From contig OZ246946.1 in assembly GCA_965232015.1 (NCBI GenBank), positions 1,736,001 through 1,800,000 of the forward strand: 64,000 bases of DNA. The letters are read 5' to 3'. The DNA is from JAJEAO01 sp963667635 (GTDB lineage: Bacteria > Acidobacteriota > Vicinamibacteria > Marinacidobacterales > Marinacidobacteraceae). Of this stretch, positions 8,215-16,837 are shown one piece after another (within the stretch, counting starts at the first letter, position 1; each line of letters starts with the position of its first letter). The translations under genes were made by a program, and so were the position numbers. The notes below the pieces were generated by a model. That model was not told where the DNA came from, did no database searches, and saw nothing but the letters and a program-made list of their open reading frames with translations.

Positions 8215-10383
8215 GTGCCGGATGTGGATGAGTCCCCGCCACTCTCCCCCGCGGGGACGGACGATGGACCGCCGGTCGCGGCGCGGAGGCCGCGCCGGTG
8301 GGAGCGGTTCGGGCGGCGCTTCGAGGACCCGTGGGCGTGGCTCCGGGACCGCGAGGATCCGGACACGATCCGCCACCTCGAGGCGGAAAACGCCTGGACC
8401 GATCGCGTCCTGGCGCCGTGGTCCGGGCTCCGCGACCGGATCGAGGCCGAAATGCGGAGCCGGATCGTCCCCGACGCCGCCTCCCCTCCCCTCCGCCACG
8501 GCCCGTTCCTCTACCAGTCGCGCTACCGCCCCGGGGACGAGTACGCGCTCCTGACCCGGCGGCGAGCTCCGACCACGCCCCGCGGCCGACCAGGTCCCGA
8601 GGAAATCCTGCTCGACCCGAACCGGCTCGCGGCGGCGGCCCACGGGTCGCCGGACGCCGGGCACTTCCACCTCGGTGCGGCCGAAGTGGCTCCCAGGCAC
8701 GACCTGCTGGCGTTCGCGGTGGACGGCGTGGGGCGGCGCATCTACGAGATCCGCTTCCTCGACACCCGCACCGGCGAGTTCCTCGCGGACCGCATTCCCG
8801 GGGCGGCGCCCAACCTGGTCTGGGCGGCGGACGGACGGACCATCCTCTACGTCCGGCTCGATCGGGAGACGCTCCGCTGGGACGAGGTGCGTCGGCACCG
8901 TCTCGGCGATGCCCCGGAGGCGGACCGGGTGGTGTACCGGGAAGCCGACGAGGAGTACCAGGTCTCGGTCTGGGAGAGCCGGTCGCGGGAGCTGCTGCTC
9001 ATCCACTGCCAGCAGACCGATGACGCCGAGGCGTGGGCGGTCCCGTCGGCCGACCCCGACGCCGCCCCCCGGCGCCTGGTCCGGCGGGGGACGAAGCACC
9101 TCTTCGAACTGGACCACTTCCGCGGCGGCTTCGTCCTCCGAACGAACCGGGACGCCCCCGACTATCGCCTCGTCTTCGCTCCCGGGGACGACCCCGACGA
9201 TGCGGCGCGGTGGGACGACCTGATCCCGCACCGGCAGGGGGTGCTGGTGGAGGGGTTCGAGCTGTTCGACGCCGCCGCCGCCGTGTTCGAACGGCGTAAC
9301 GGTCGGCAGGAACTCGCGATCCTCGACTGGGAGCGGCGCACCGAGCGGATCGTCCCACTCCCCGGGCGGCTTCGCGCGCTCGACGCCGAGGACAACCCCG
9401 AGCCGGACGCCGCGGAAGTGCGGGTCGTCGTGAGCGGCCCGAAGACCGCGCCCCGTACGCTCGCGGTCTCGCTCGAAACCGGACGCCGGCGGCAGTTGAA
9501 GCGGGAGGACGTGCCCGGATTCCGGGCGGCCGACTACGCCGAACGGCGGCTCACCGCGCGGGCGCAGGACGGCGCCCGGATCCCGATCTCGCTCGTCCAC
9601 CACCGGAATCACCCGCCGGGGCCCGGCTCGCCGCTCCTGCTCTACGGCTACGGGGCCTACGGCATCTCCATGGACCCGATCTTCTCCCGGCCCCGACTCA
9701 GCCTGCTCGACCGGGGCTTCTCCTTCGCCATCGCCCACATCCGGGGCGGGCAGGAACTCGGGCGCGCCTGGTACGAGGCGGGCCGACAACACGCCAAGGA
9801 GAACACGTTCGAGGACTTCATCGCCTGCGCGCGCCGACTGCGGGACCGGGGTCTTTGCGATCCGGAGCGGATGTTCGCGATGGGCGGGAGCGCCGGAGGG
9901 CTCCTCATGGGCGCGGTCGTGAACCGGGCGCCGGATCTCTTCGCCGGGGCGGTCGCGATGGTGCCGTTCGTGGACTGTCTGAACACGATGCTCGACGAGA
10001 CGATCCCGCTGACCACGAACGAGTACGACGAGTGGGGCGACCCCCGCGACGAGGCGTTCTTCCGCCGGATCGCCGGATACGCCCCCTACGAGAACGTGCC
10101 CCGCACGGTCCTGCCTCACCTGTTCGTGACCTCCGGCCTCCACGACTCCCAGGTGCATTTCTGGGAGCCGACGAAGTGGGTCCAGCGGCTTCGGGCGCGA
10201 AACGCCGACCCGACGCGACGGATGCTCTTGCGGACGAACCTCGACGCCGGGCACGGCGGCCGTTCGGGGCGCTACCGGGGGCTTCCCGAGCTCGCCGAGA
10301 TCTACGCCTTCCTCGTCGGAACGAGCCGCGCGATCAGACCTTCCGGGTCTTCCACTTCCCGCGGCGGAACCAGAGCAGGCTGA
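8215..10383 (+). CDS. ptrB: S9A prolyl oligopeptidase / oligopeptidase B-like
   Basis: This serine peptidase of about 722 residues (clan SC, family S9A) cuts short peptides. The N-terminal beta-propeller runs to about residue 430, then the alpha/beta-hydrolase domain with GYGAYG and HIRGGQELGRAWYE. The triad is visible: Ser559 in GGSAGG, Asp644 in SGLHDSQV and His680 in DAGHGG. There is no signal peptide, so it is cytoplasmic like PtrB. Start GTG 8215 matches the ATG of the decayed copy at 3085. The last 50 bases overlap the convergent MATE gene, and the natural C-terminus probably lies near YAFLVGTSRA. The Pro- versus Arg/Lys-specific subfamily cannot be decided by eye, so the symbol is tentative. 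Confidence 0.9.
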   Translation: MPDVDESPPLSPAGTDDGPPVAARRPRRWERFGRRFEDPWAWLRDREDPDTIRHLEAENAWTDRVLAPWSGLRDRIEAEMRSRIVPDAASPPLRHGPFLYQSRYRPGDEYALLTRRRAPTTPRGRPGPEEILLDPNRLAAAAHGSPDAGHFHLGAAEVAPRHDLLAFAVDGVGRRIYEIRFLDTRTGEFLADRIPGAAPNLVWAADGRTILYVRLDRETLRWDEVRRHRLGDAPEADRVVYREADEEYQVSVWESRSRELLLIHCQQTDDAEAWAVPSADPDAAPRRLVRRGTKHLFELDHFRGGFVLRTNRDAPDYRLVFAPGDDPDDAARWDDLIPHRQGVLVEGFELFDAAAAVFERRNGRQELAILDWERRTERIVPLPGRLRALDAEDNPEPDAAEVRVVVSGPKTAPRTLAVSLETGRRRQLKREDVPGFRAADYAERRLTARAQDGARIPISLVHHRNHPPGPGSPLLLYGYGAYGISMDPIFSRPRLSLLDRGFSFAIAHIRGGQELGRAWYEAGRQHAKENTFEDFIACARRLRDRGLCDPERMFAMGGSAGGLLMGAVVNRAPDLFAGAVAMVPFVDCLNTMLDETIPLTTNEYDEWGDPRDEAFFRRIAGYAPYENVPRTVLPHLFVTSGLHDSQVHFWEPTKWVQRLRARNADPTRRMLLRTNLDAGHGGRSGRYRGLPELAEIYAFLVGTSRAIRPSGSSTSRGGTRAG

Positions 10384-11743
10384 CCACGGCGGAGGCCGAG
10401 TAGGCGATCGCCACCGCCCAGAACACCCCGTCCACGCCGAGTGCGGTGCGGGACAGTCCCCACGCCAGCGGGATCTCGAACAGCCAGAAGCAGAGGATGT
10501 CGATCCAGATCGGCGTGCGGGTGTCGCCGGCGCCGTTGAACGCCTGCCGGATCACCATGCCGAGCGCGTACGCCATGTAGCCGTAGCTGACCACCCGCAA
10601 GGCGACCGCGGCGATGGCGAGCACTTCGGGCGGCGCGCTGAAGAGGCCGGCGATTTCGGGAGCGAACCAGACGAACCCGATGGTCACGACGGCCATGAAG
10701 CCCACATTCCACCCGGCGGTGATCCAGACCGCCCGTTCGGCGCGCTCCGGCTTTCCCGCCCCCAGGTTCTGGCCCACGAGCGTCGAGGCGGCGTTCGAGA
10801 GGCCCCAGGCCGGGAGGATGACGAAGAGCGCCACCCGGATGGCGATGACCCACCCGGCGACCGCGACCGCTCCGAAGCCGGAGATGATCCGGATCAGGAG
10901 GATCCACGGCAGCACGTCGGCGAGCATCTGGCCGATGCCGCCGAGAGACACCGAGCACAGATTCTTCGCGACGTTCCACTCGACGGCGAGATCCTCCCGC
11001 CGGATCCGCAGCCGCTTCCCACGCGCCAACACCCAGAACTGGTAGAGGACCCCGATCCCCCGCCCGATCGTGGTGGCGACCGCCGCGCCCGGCAGCCCCA
11101 GTTCCGGAAACGGGCCCCACCCGAAGATGAGGCAGGGGTCGAGGACGATGTTGATCGCATTCGAGATCCACAGCGCCCGCATCGCCGACTGCGCATCCCC
11201 GGCGCCGCGCAAAACGGCGTTGTTCAGGAACAGGAGGATGATCGTGGGCATCCCGCCGTAGTAGATGCGGGCGTGGAGGGTCCCGGCCGCCACCACATCG
11301 GCGTCCCCGCCCATGACGCGCAGCAGGTCGGGGGCGAACCATGCTCCGGCCACGCCCGCCACAACCGAAAAGACGATCCCGAGCCCGATCGCCTGGACCC
11401 CGGCCCGGGCGGCCCCGCGGCGGTCCTTCTCGCCGTAGCGCCGCGCCACGACTGCGGTCACGCCGAACGTGAAGCCGATCACCACCGCGAAGACGAGGTG
11501 GAGGGCGGTCTCGGCGAGCCCCACCGCAGCGAGCGAATCGGCACCGAGCCGCGAGACGAAGAAGGCGTCCACCACCGCGAAGATGGACTCGCCGACCATC
11601 TCGATGACCATCGGCACCGCGAGGACGAGCACCGCGGGGCCGAGCGGACCCGAAGTGAGATCGCGGTCGGATCCCCGAAACGCCTCGGCGACCAGCGCGG
11701 CGATCCGCGCCAGCAGATGAGGCTTCGGGCGCTCTTCGGTCAT
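10334..11743 (-). CDS. MATE family efflux transporter
   Basis: This 469-residue multidrug and toxin extrusion protein is predicted to use a Na+ or H+ gradient. About twelve membrane segments are seen, in two halves of six. The N-half begins with the MATE signature region SGPLGPAVLVLAVPMVIEM and continues VDAFFVSRLGADSLAAVGLAE, both typical. The C-half repeats the pattern with WGLSNAASTLVGQNLGAGKPE. The cytoplasmic N-terminus is short and basic. It is convergent with the peptidase gene, overlapping at the 3' ends. No regulator adjoins it, and the substrate is unknown. Confidence 0.92.
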   Translation of the reverse strand: MTEERPKPHLLARIAALVAEAFRGSDRDLTSGPLGPAVLVLAVPMVIEMVGESIFAVVDAFFVSRLGADSLAAVGLAETALHLVFAVVIGFTFGVTAVVARRYGEKDRRGAARAGVQAIGLGIVFSVVAGVAGAWFAPDLLRVMGGDADVVAAGTLHARIYYGGMPTIILLFLNNAVLRGAGDAQSAMRALWISNAINIVLDPCLIFGWGPFPELGLPGAAVATTIGRGIGVLYQFWVLARGKRLRIRREDLAVEWNVAKNLCSVSLGGIGQMLADVLPWILLIRIISGFGAVAVAGWVIAIRVALFVILPAWGLSNAASTLVGQNLGAGKPERAERAVWITAGWNVGFMAVVTIGFVWFAPEIAGLFSAPPEVLAIAAVALRVVSYGYMAYALGMVIRQAFNGAGDTRTPIWIDILCFWLFEIPLAWGLSRTALGVDGVFWAVAIAYSASAVVSLLWFRRGKWKTRKV

Positions 11744-11844
11744 CGGGCGGCTCGCTCGGCGGGTTCGGGCGAGAGAAGCTGCCCGGCGGGGGGTGGAGTG
11801 AAGGAGTCAGGAACGGCGACGCCGAACCGAACGTTCCGGCGCGG

Positions 11845-12669
11845 TCATTCCGGCGGGATGAGCGCGACCACCCGCACCGGCGCCCCGCTGCCGCCCTCGA
11901 TCTTCATCGGGAGCGCGGCGAGCAGGAAGCCCGACTCCGGAAGAGCCGACAAGTCGGCGAGGTTCTCGAGGTTCGGGATCCCGGCGGCGGCGCCGATCTG
12001 GTGGACGATGAAGTCGGTCGAGGGTCCGTGGTCGGTGCTCGCGGTGTCGATGCCGACGAGTCCGACGTCGCGCTCGACGAGGGCGCGCATGGCGTCAGCG
12101 CCGAGCCCGGGGAAATGGAGGCTGCTCGCATCGCCGGGGGTGTCGTCCCCGAGGTAGGCCATCGCGTCGGGCCAGCGCGTCGCCCAGCCGGTGCGGAAGA
12201 GAACCGCCACCCCGGCCGGGATGCGCCCGTTCCGCGCCTCCCAGGCCTCGATGTCGGCGGCGCTCGCACGGTAGTCCGGGTCGGCATCGGCCCCCGCGCT
12301 CACATCCACGACCACGCCGGGGAGGATGAGGCGGGACAGTGGGAGGCCGGCGACATCCACCTGCCCCTCGGCGAAGTGGTAGGGGGCGTCGAGGTGGGTT
12401 CCGCCGTGCTCGGCGGAGGCGAACTCCTTGGCCGCATAGAAGAACCCGGCGGGCGTTTCTCCTTCGGCGAGCGTGTTCAGCTCGAAACCGCGGGTGTCGG
12501 TGGGCCAGTAGAGCGTGCCCCCGCCGTAGCCGTGGCTCAGGTCCACCATCCGCCAGCCGGCGACCGTCTCCGGGGCCGGAATCGCGGGAGCCTCGGGAGC
12601 GGGAGCGGGCGCGGCGCAGCCGGCGGCGAGAGTCGCGAGGGTCGAGAACGAAATGGCGCGGACTAGCAT
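11845..12669 (-). CDS. exported cyclase-family metal hydrolase (kynurenine formamidase-like), lipoprotein
   Basis: This 274-residue member of the cyclase family (kynurenine formamidase/isatin hydrolase fold) has the metal motif HGGTHLDAPYHF near residue 95 and the upstream MVDLSHGYGGGTLYW segment. ATG 12669 is preferred over the longer frame: it has GGAGGG just upstream and opens a lipoprotein signal (SFSTLATLAAGC, lipobox LAAGC). The enzyme thus appears anchored in the envelope. The substrate could be a formamide, a lactone or a cyclic amide. It is unlikely to belong to a tryptophan catabolic operon, since no kynurenine genes are near. It is divergent from the symporter operon. Confidence 0.85.
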   Translation of the reverse strand: MLVRAISFSTLATLAAGCAAPAPAPEAPAIPAPETVAGWRMVDLSHGYGGGTLYWPTDTRGFELNTLAEGETPAGFFYAAKEFASAEHGGTHLDAPYHFAEGQVDVAGLPLSRLILPGVVVDVSAGADADPDYRASAADIEAWEARNGRIPAGVAVLFRTGWATRWPDAMAYLGDDTPGDASSLHFPGLGADAMRALVERDVGLVGIDTASTDHGPSTDFIVHQIGAAAGIPNLENLADLSALPESGFLLAALPMKIEGGSGAPVRVVALIPPE

Positions 12670-12724
12670 GGAACCCTCCGAAGGAGCGCAGCATGGTACC
12701 GAGCAGCCCCGGGCGGGGACTCCT

Positions 12725-13270
12725 GTGATCCGCGCGCTCGCCGCGGCGTTGGCGGTGACCCTCGCCGCGGCGGGGATCGTCGCGCCAGGTCCGGGAGAGT
12801 CGGGCGGCGGGGCGGTGGCGGTCGCCGGACTCGTCGTCGTCGCCATCCTCCTCACCTGGGCGACCGGCTCGGCGGGCGGAGCGGCGGCGGGCGGGTGGCG
12901 GAAGCGGGTGGACCGATGGACAACCGTGGGGCTCGCCGTCTCGCTGGCCGCGGGCGCCGGTCTTGCCGCGACGCTCGACGGGGTCGGTCCCTACGGGCTT
13001 CCGGCGGCGCTCTGGGCCCTCGTCATCGGCGTCTTCGTCGTCCCGCTCGTCTTGACTTCGGTCGGGTCCGCCGTGTCGTTCGAGCCGCCCTCGGACTCGG
13101 ACCTGGAGCGGCTCCGTGCCGGCGCTGCAGGCGCTGCCGGCGCTGCCGGGCCCCCACCGGGAGAACTGGCGCCGGACTCCAGTCCGGCACCGCTACCACG
13201 CCGACCTTCACCCTGGGAATTGCCGGCCCCCCACCGGGAGAACTGGTGGAGTCCGGCGCGCCGGCAATGA
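12725..13270 (+). CDS. small membrane protein, likely partner of the downstream symporter
   Basis: This is a 181-residue hydrophobic protein with four membrane segments (roughly residues 3-20, 28-48, 60-78 and 85-108). Short multi-helix proteins often precede SSS symporters and are thought to help them. The start is uncertain: GTG 12725 avoids overlap with the divergent cyclase gene, while ATG 12653 or 12668 are in frame but overlap it. The last 45 or so residues (after about 13140) are encoded by two copies of the palindromic repeat and look unlike protein (PPPGELAPDSSPAPLP). The original C-terminus was probably replaced by repeat invasion. Its stop overlaps the symporter start (ATGA). Confidence 0.6.
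   Translation: MIRALAAALAVTLAAAGIVAPGPGESGGGAVAVAGLVVVAILLTWATGSAGGAAAGGWRKRVDRWTTVGLAVSLAAGAGLAATLDGVGPYGLPAALWALVIGVFVVPLVLTSVGSAVSFEPPSDSDLERLRAGAAGAAGAAGPPPGELAPDSSPAPLPRRPSPWELPAPHRENWWSPARRQ
13150..13188. repeat. palindromic repeat, GACT family, with tail
   Basis: The conserved tail (CCCCCACCGGGAGAACTGG) is joined to the palindrome GCCGGACTCCAGTCCGGC (13171-13188). The same tail-palindrome unit, inverted, occurs at 40944-40990. This copy lies inside an open reading frame and adds residues to it. Confidence 0.85.
13219..13268. repeat. palindromic repeat variant spanning symporter start
   Basis: The 50-base unit starts ATTGCCGG and ends CCGGCAAT, an inverted pair. Between them lie CCCCACCGGGAGAACTGG and TGGAGTCCGGCGCG, the same modules as other family members but rearranged. 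It ends on the first bases of the symporter ATG, so the start region is repeat-derived. A near-identical core is at 50545-50580. Confidence 0.8.
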
Positions 13271-14700
13271 TTCCGGCGGCCCTCCTGGCGCTGACGCTGG
13301 TGGTCGGCCTCCTCGCCTGGAGGCGCACCCGCACCGCGACCGACTTCTTCGTCGCCGGCCGACGGCTCGGCCCGGTCCGCGCCGGCCTCGCGGTGGCGGC
13401 CTCGGCGTTCAGCGGGTTCGTCTTCCTCGGGGGACCCGGGCTCACCAGCCAGATCGGCTTCGGGTCGCTGTTCATCGTGCTCCCGGCCGGTTTCACGGCG
13501 GCGCTCCTGGTCCGAACCGTGGGCCGCCGCCTGGTCCTGATCGCGGAGGCGAGCCGCGCCGAGACCCTGCCCGAGGCGGTTCGCTTCCGCTTCGGCGGGC
13601 GCGCCCCGGCGGCGATGTGCGCCGCCGTCATCCTGCTCGGCAGCGTGATCTACCTCGGCGTGCAGCTCGCCGCCCTCGCCCGCGCCGCCACCGTCGCGTT
13701 CCCGGGCGTGGACGGGACCTCCGCACTGCTCGCCGGGTTCCTTCTGCTTCTCATCTACTCGCTCGCGGGCGGCATGGTGGCCTCGGTGAACACCGACGTG
13801 CTTCAGGGGATCGTCATGGCGGTGGCCGCGACCGCAGCCTTCGCGTGGGCGCTCGGGAGCGTGGGCGGCCCCTCCGGGATCGCGGCGGCGGTCGCTCCGG
13901 AGCGGCTCCACCCCCTGGGCGTCCTCGATCCGGCCACCGCCTTCGGTTTCCTGCTGCTGTTCTCGGTCGGAGTCCTGGGCCAGCCCCATATGCTCCACAA
14001 GTTCCTCATGCTGAAGAGCCCGCGGGCGCTCCGGGCGCTGCCGGCCGTGATCGGAGGGGCGCAGGCTCTCAGCCTGCTCGTCTGGATCGGCCTCGGCGCC
14101 GCCGCGCTCTCCCTCTCCGCGACGGGCCGACTCCCGGCCCTCGCTCACCCCGACGAGGCGGCGCTCGCGGTGCTGTCTCTCCCGGAAGCGCCGACGATGC
14201 TGGCGGGGCTGATCAGCGCCGCCGTCCTCGCGGCGATCCTCTCGACCAGCGACGCGTTCCTGAACCTGGGGGCCGCGGTCCTGGTCCGGGATCTCCCGGC
14301 CGCGCTGGGCCGTCCGGCGCCCGCCGATTCCGGGCTCCGCGCCGCCCGCGGGGCCTCGATCGCAGTCGGTCTCGCCGCGCTCGCGGTCGCCGCCCTCCAC
14401 CTCCGCGGCGGCGGGCTGATCGCGTGGCTCGGGACGATGGGATTCGCGGTCTTCGCCGCCGGGCTGGCCCCCTCCCTCACGCTGGGACTCGCGTGGCGGC
14501 GGGTCGGGGGCCGCGCCGTCGCCATCGCCATGGGGGCCGGACTCGCCACCCTGTTCCTGCTCGAAGCCCTCCCCGGGATGGTGGCCGGTCCTCCCGCCGC
14601 CGTCGCCCTCGGCGTCGGCTTCGCGGCGCTCGTTCTCGGAGCCTTCGCCGCCCCCGCCCGGCCGCTGTCCGAGCGGGTCCGCCTCGCCCTGTCCCGGTGA
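13267..14700 (+). CDS. sodium:solute symporter (SSS family)
   Basis: This 477-residue transporter has about thirteen membrane segments. SSS family marks are visible: an early TATDFFVAGRRLGP stretch, AASAFSGFVFLGGPG in the second segment, the middle SLAGGMVASVNTDVLQG, and the conserved AAILSTSDAFLNLGAAV near residue 320. It would couple Na+ entry to uptake of an unknown solute (proline, pantothenate and acetate carriers share the fold). ATG 13267 overlaps the stop of the small membrane protein and sits at the edge of a palindromic repeat. Its stop overlaps the next start by one base. Confidence 0.88.
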   Translation: MIPAALLALTLVVGLLAWRRTRTATDFFVAGRRLGPVRAGLAVAASAFSGFVFLGGPGLTSQIGFGSLFIVLPAGFTAALLVRTVGRRLVLIAEASRAETLPEAVRFRFGGRAPAAMCAAVILLGSVIYLGVQLAALARAATVAFPGVDGTSALLAGFLLLLIYSLAGGMVASVNTDVLQGIVMAVAATAAFAWALGSVGGPSGIAAAVAPERLHPLGVLDPATAFGFLLLFSVGVLGQPHMLHKFLMLKSPRALRALPAVIGGAQALSLLVWIGLGAAALSLSATGRLPALAHPDEAALAVLSLPEAPTMLAGLISAAVLAAILSTSDAFLNLGAAVLVRDLPAALGRPAPADSGLRAARGASIAVGLAALAVAALHLRGGGLIAWLGTMGFAVFAAGLAPSLTLGLAWRRVGGRAVAIAMGAGLATLFLLEALPGMVAGPPAAVALGVGFAALVLGAFAAPARPLSERVRLALSR

Positions 14701-15749
14701 TGACCCGACCCGGGAGAGCCCCGCTCCGCGTCGCCCTGATCACCGGCGGCTCGACGCCCGAACGGGACGTCGCGCTCGCCGGAGCCGGGGAGGTGCTTCG
14801 CGCCCTCCGCGCCGCCGGGCACGAGGTGACCGCCGTGGACACGGTGTACGGCGCGCTCGGACCCGACCGGGAGGGCTCTTCCCTCGCGCTCCGGGTGGGC
14901 CACCGCCCACCGCGGGCCACCGAACTCGCCCGCCTCCGTCAGATCGAAGATCTGCCGGGACTGCTGAGGCTCCCGGCGATCCGGAACGCCGACGTGTGCT
15001 TCCTCGTCCTCCACGGGCTCGACGGCGAAGGGGGGCGGCTCCAGGCGGTCCTCGATCTGGGCGGCCGCACCTACACCGGAAGCGGCATGCTCGGGAGCGC
15101 GGTGGCGATGGAGAAGGCGGCGGCGAAGCGCGTCCTCCTCGGCGCCGGCATTCCGACCGCAGCATTCGTGGTCTGCGACCGGGACGACCCGAGCCCCTGC
15201 CGCACCGAGATCGAGGCGCTCGGCATGCCGGTCATCGTGAAACCGTCGCGGGTGGGCTCGTCCGTGGGGCTCACCCGGGCCCGGTCATTCGCCGCGGTCC
15301 GCAAGGCGGTGGGGGAAGCCCGTCGGCACGACGATCTCGTGCTCATGGAGGCCATGCTCCCCGGCCGCGAGTTCACCGTCGGGATCGTGGGATCGGACCG
15401 CCCCGAGGCGCTCGGCGTCGGCGAGATCGTGGCCCACCGCGGACTCTTCGACTACCACGCGAAGTACACGCCCGGCCTCGCCGACGAGATCTTCCCCGCC
15501 GACATCCCGGAGTCCCTCGCGAGGCGCATCCAGGCGCTCGGCGTCGCCACCCATCGGGCGCTGGGACTGCGGGACTTCTCCCGGGTGGACTTCCGCCTCG
15601 ACGCCGCCGGCGAGCCCGCGGTGCTGGAAGCCAACACGCTTCCGGGGATGACGACCCGGAGCCTGCTGCCCCAGTCGGCCGCGTGCGTGGGAGTCTCGTT
15701 CCCCGCATTCTGCGACCGGATCGTCCGCCTCGCCGCCAAGCGAACCTGA
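14700..15749 (+). CDS. ddl: D-alanine--D-alanine ligase
   Basis: This 349-residue ATP-grasp ligase joins two D-Ala residues for the peptidoglycan stem. The N-terminal lid contains ALITGGSTPERDVAL (usual GGxSxEhxvS). The ATP-grasp part has the KPSRVGSSVGLTR loop, EFTVGIVGSD, a tyrosine-lysine segment (FDYHAKYT) and the C-terminal metal/substrate site FRLDAAGEPAVLEANTLPGMT. ATG 14700 shares one base with the symporter stop. A usual GxSxExxvS serine-glutamate pair is retained, so it should be active. It is not in a mur-fts cluster here, so it may be a second ligase. Confidence 0.92.
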   Translation: MTRPGRAPLRVALITGGSTPERDVALAGAGEVLRALRAAGHEVTAVDTVYGALGPDREGSSLALRVGHRPPRATELARLRQIEDLPGLLRLPAIRNADVCFLVLHGLDGEGGRLQAVLDLGGRTYTGSGMLGSAVAMEKAAAKRVLLGAGIPTAAFVVCDRDDPSPCRTEIEALGMPVIVKPSRVGSSVGLTRARSFAAVRKAVGEARRHDDLVLMEAMLPGREFTVGIVGSDRPEALGVGEIVAHRGLFDYHAKYTPGLADEIFPADIPESLARRIQALGVATHRALGLRDFSRVDFRLDAAGEPAVLEANTLPGMTTRSLLPQSAACVGVSFPAFCDRIVRLAAKRT

Positions 15750-15810
15750 GGCGATGCGCCTCCGGCTGCGGCGCACCGGTCCTCTTCCCCTTCGAAGGAG
15801 CCGAACGCCG

Positions 15811-16800
15811 ATGGGCCCGGCGCTCGCTCTCGCCGCCGGATTCGCCGCCTGCGGGGGAGAGATCCCCGCGGATCTCGTCGTCCGCGGCGGAACGGTCCAC
15901 ACCGCCGACCCGGACGCTCCCGAGGCGCAGGGGTTCGCGGTCCGGGACGGCCGATTCGTGTTCGTCGGCGACGCCGAGGGCGCGGACCGCTGGATCGGAC
16001 CGGAGACCCGGATCCTCGAGCTCGACGGCGCGGCGGCCCTCCCCGGCCTCATTGACGGGCACGTCCACCTCGCTTCGGGCCTCTCCCTCGTGCGCGGCGT
16101 GGACCTGACCGGGATCGCCGATCGCGCCGAGTGGGTGCAGCGGGTGGCGGCGCGGGCCGCCGAACTCGGTCCGGGGGCCTGGATCGTGGGCGGCCGCTGG
16201 GACCACACCCCAGGCGGCGGGGTGTTTCCGACCGCGGACGATCTCGACGCCGTGACCCCGCAGAACCCGGTTGCGCTCTCCGACATTGATGGTCACACCA
16301 CCTGGGCGAACTCGCTCGCGCTCGAGATCGCCGAGGTCCACGCCGGAATGCCCGACCCTCCTGGCGGACGCATCCTGCGGCGTCCGAACGGCGCGCCCAC
16401 CGGCATCCTGCTGGAGACGGCGGGAGCGCTGGTCACCCGCCACGTCCCGCCCCTCGACGCCGAGCAGCGCCGCGTCGCCACGCTCGCGACGCTCCGAACC
16501 GCCTCGCGGCTGGGGCTCACCGGCGTCCACGACATGGCGGGGCTGGAGGCGGTGGACGAGGTCCTCGAACTGGCCGAGGCGGGCGAGCTGCCGCTCCGCA
16601 TCTGGTTCGGCGCCACCGGAGCGGCGGATCGGGTCCCGGCGCTGACCGCGGCGCGGGACCGGGTCGAGGACGCGCTCGCGGGGATCACGGCCGAACGCGG
16701 CCCCACGCTCGCCGTCGGCTACGCCAAGCTGGTGACCGACGGGACCTGGCTGGGCGGCGAACCGGTCGCCGGGGATCCCCCCGGGAGCCTTCCCTCCTAG
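15811..16800 (+). CDS. exported amidohydrolase (YtcJ-like), C-terminally truncated
   Basis: These 329 residues match the first part of amidohydrolase-3/YtcJ proteins, which usually reach about 550. ATG 15811 is chosen because AGGAG lies ten bases upstream and it opens a lipoprotein-like signal (ALALAAGFAACGGE). The first metal motif is seen in PGLIDGHVHLASG, then WIVGGRWDHT and LVTRHVPPLDAEQRR. The frame stops soon after VGYAKLVTDGTW, exactly where the family normally continues into the rest of the barrel with its carboxylated lysine and later His/Asp ligands. Without them it is probably inactive. It could be a degraded gene or a deletion product. Confidence 0.75.
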   Translation: MGPALALAAGFAACGGEIPADLVVRGGTVHTADPDAPEAQGFAVRDGRFVFVGDAEGADRWIGPETRILELDGAAALPGLIDGHVHLASGLSLVRGVDLTGIADRAEWVQRVAARAAELGPGAWIVGGRWDHTPGGGVFPTADDLDAVTPQNPVALSDIDGHTTWANSLALEIAEVHAGMPDPPGGRILRRPNGAPTGILLETAGALVTRHVPPLDAEQRRVATLATLRTASRLGLTGVHDMAGLEAVDEVLELAEAGELPLRIWFGATGAADRVPALTAARDRVEDALAGITAERGPTLAVGYAKLVTDGTWLGGEPVAGDPPGSLPS

Positions 16801-16837
16801 AATCCGGGGTCCGCTGGCAGCGGAACGGAGGACACCC

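Noticed and set aside
13116..14699. N-terminal extension of the ddl frame
   Set aside because: It is out of phase with the symporter coding sequence and Arg/Pro/Gly-rich. The ligase start is ATG 14700.
14700..15749. Fusion of symporter and D-Ala ligase
   Set aside because: The two are in different frames with a one-base overlap at 14700; each has its own complete domain.
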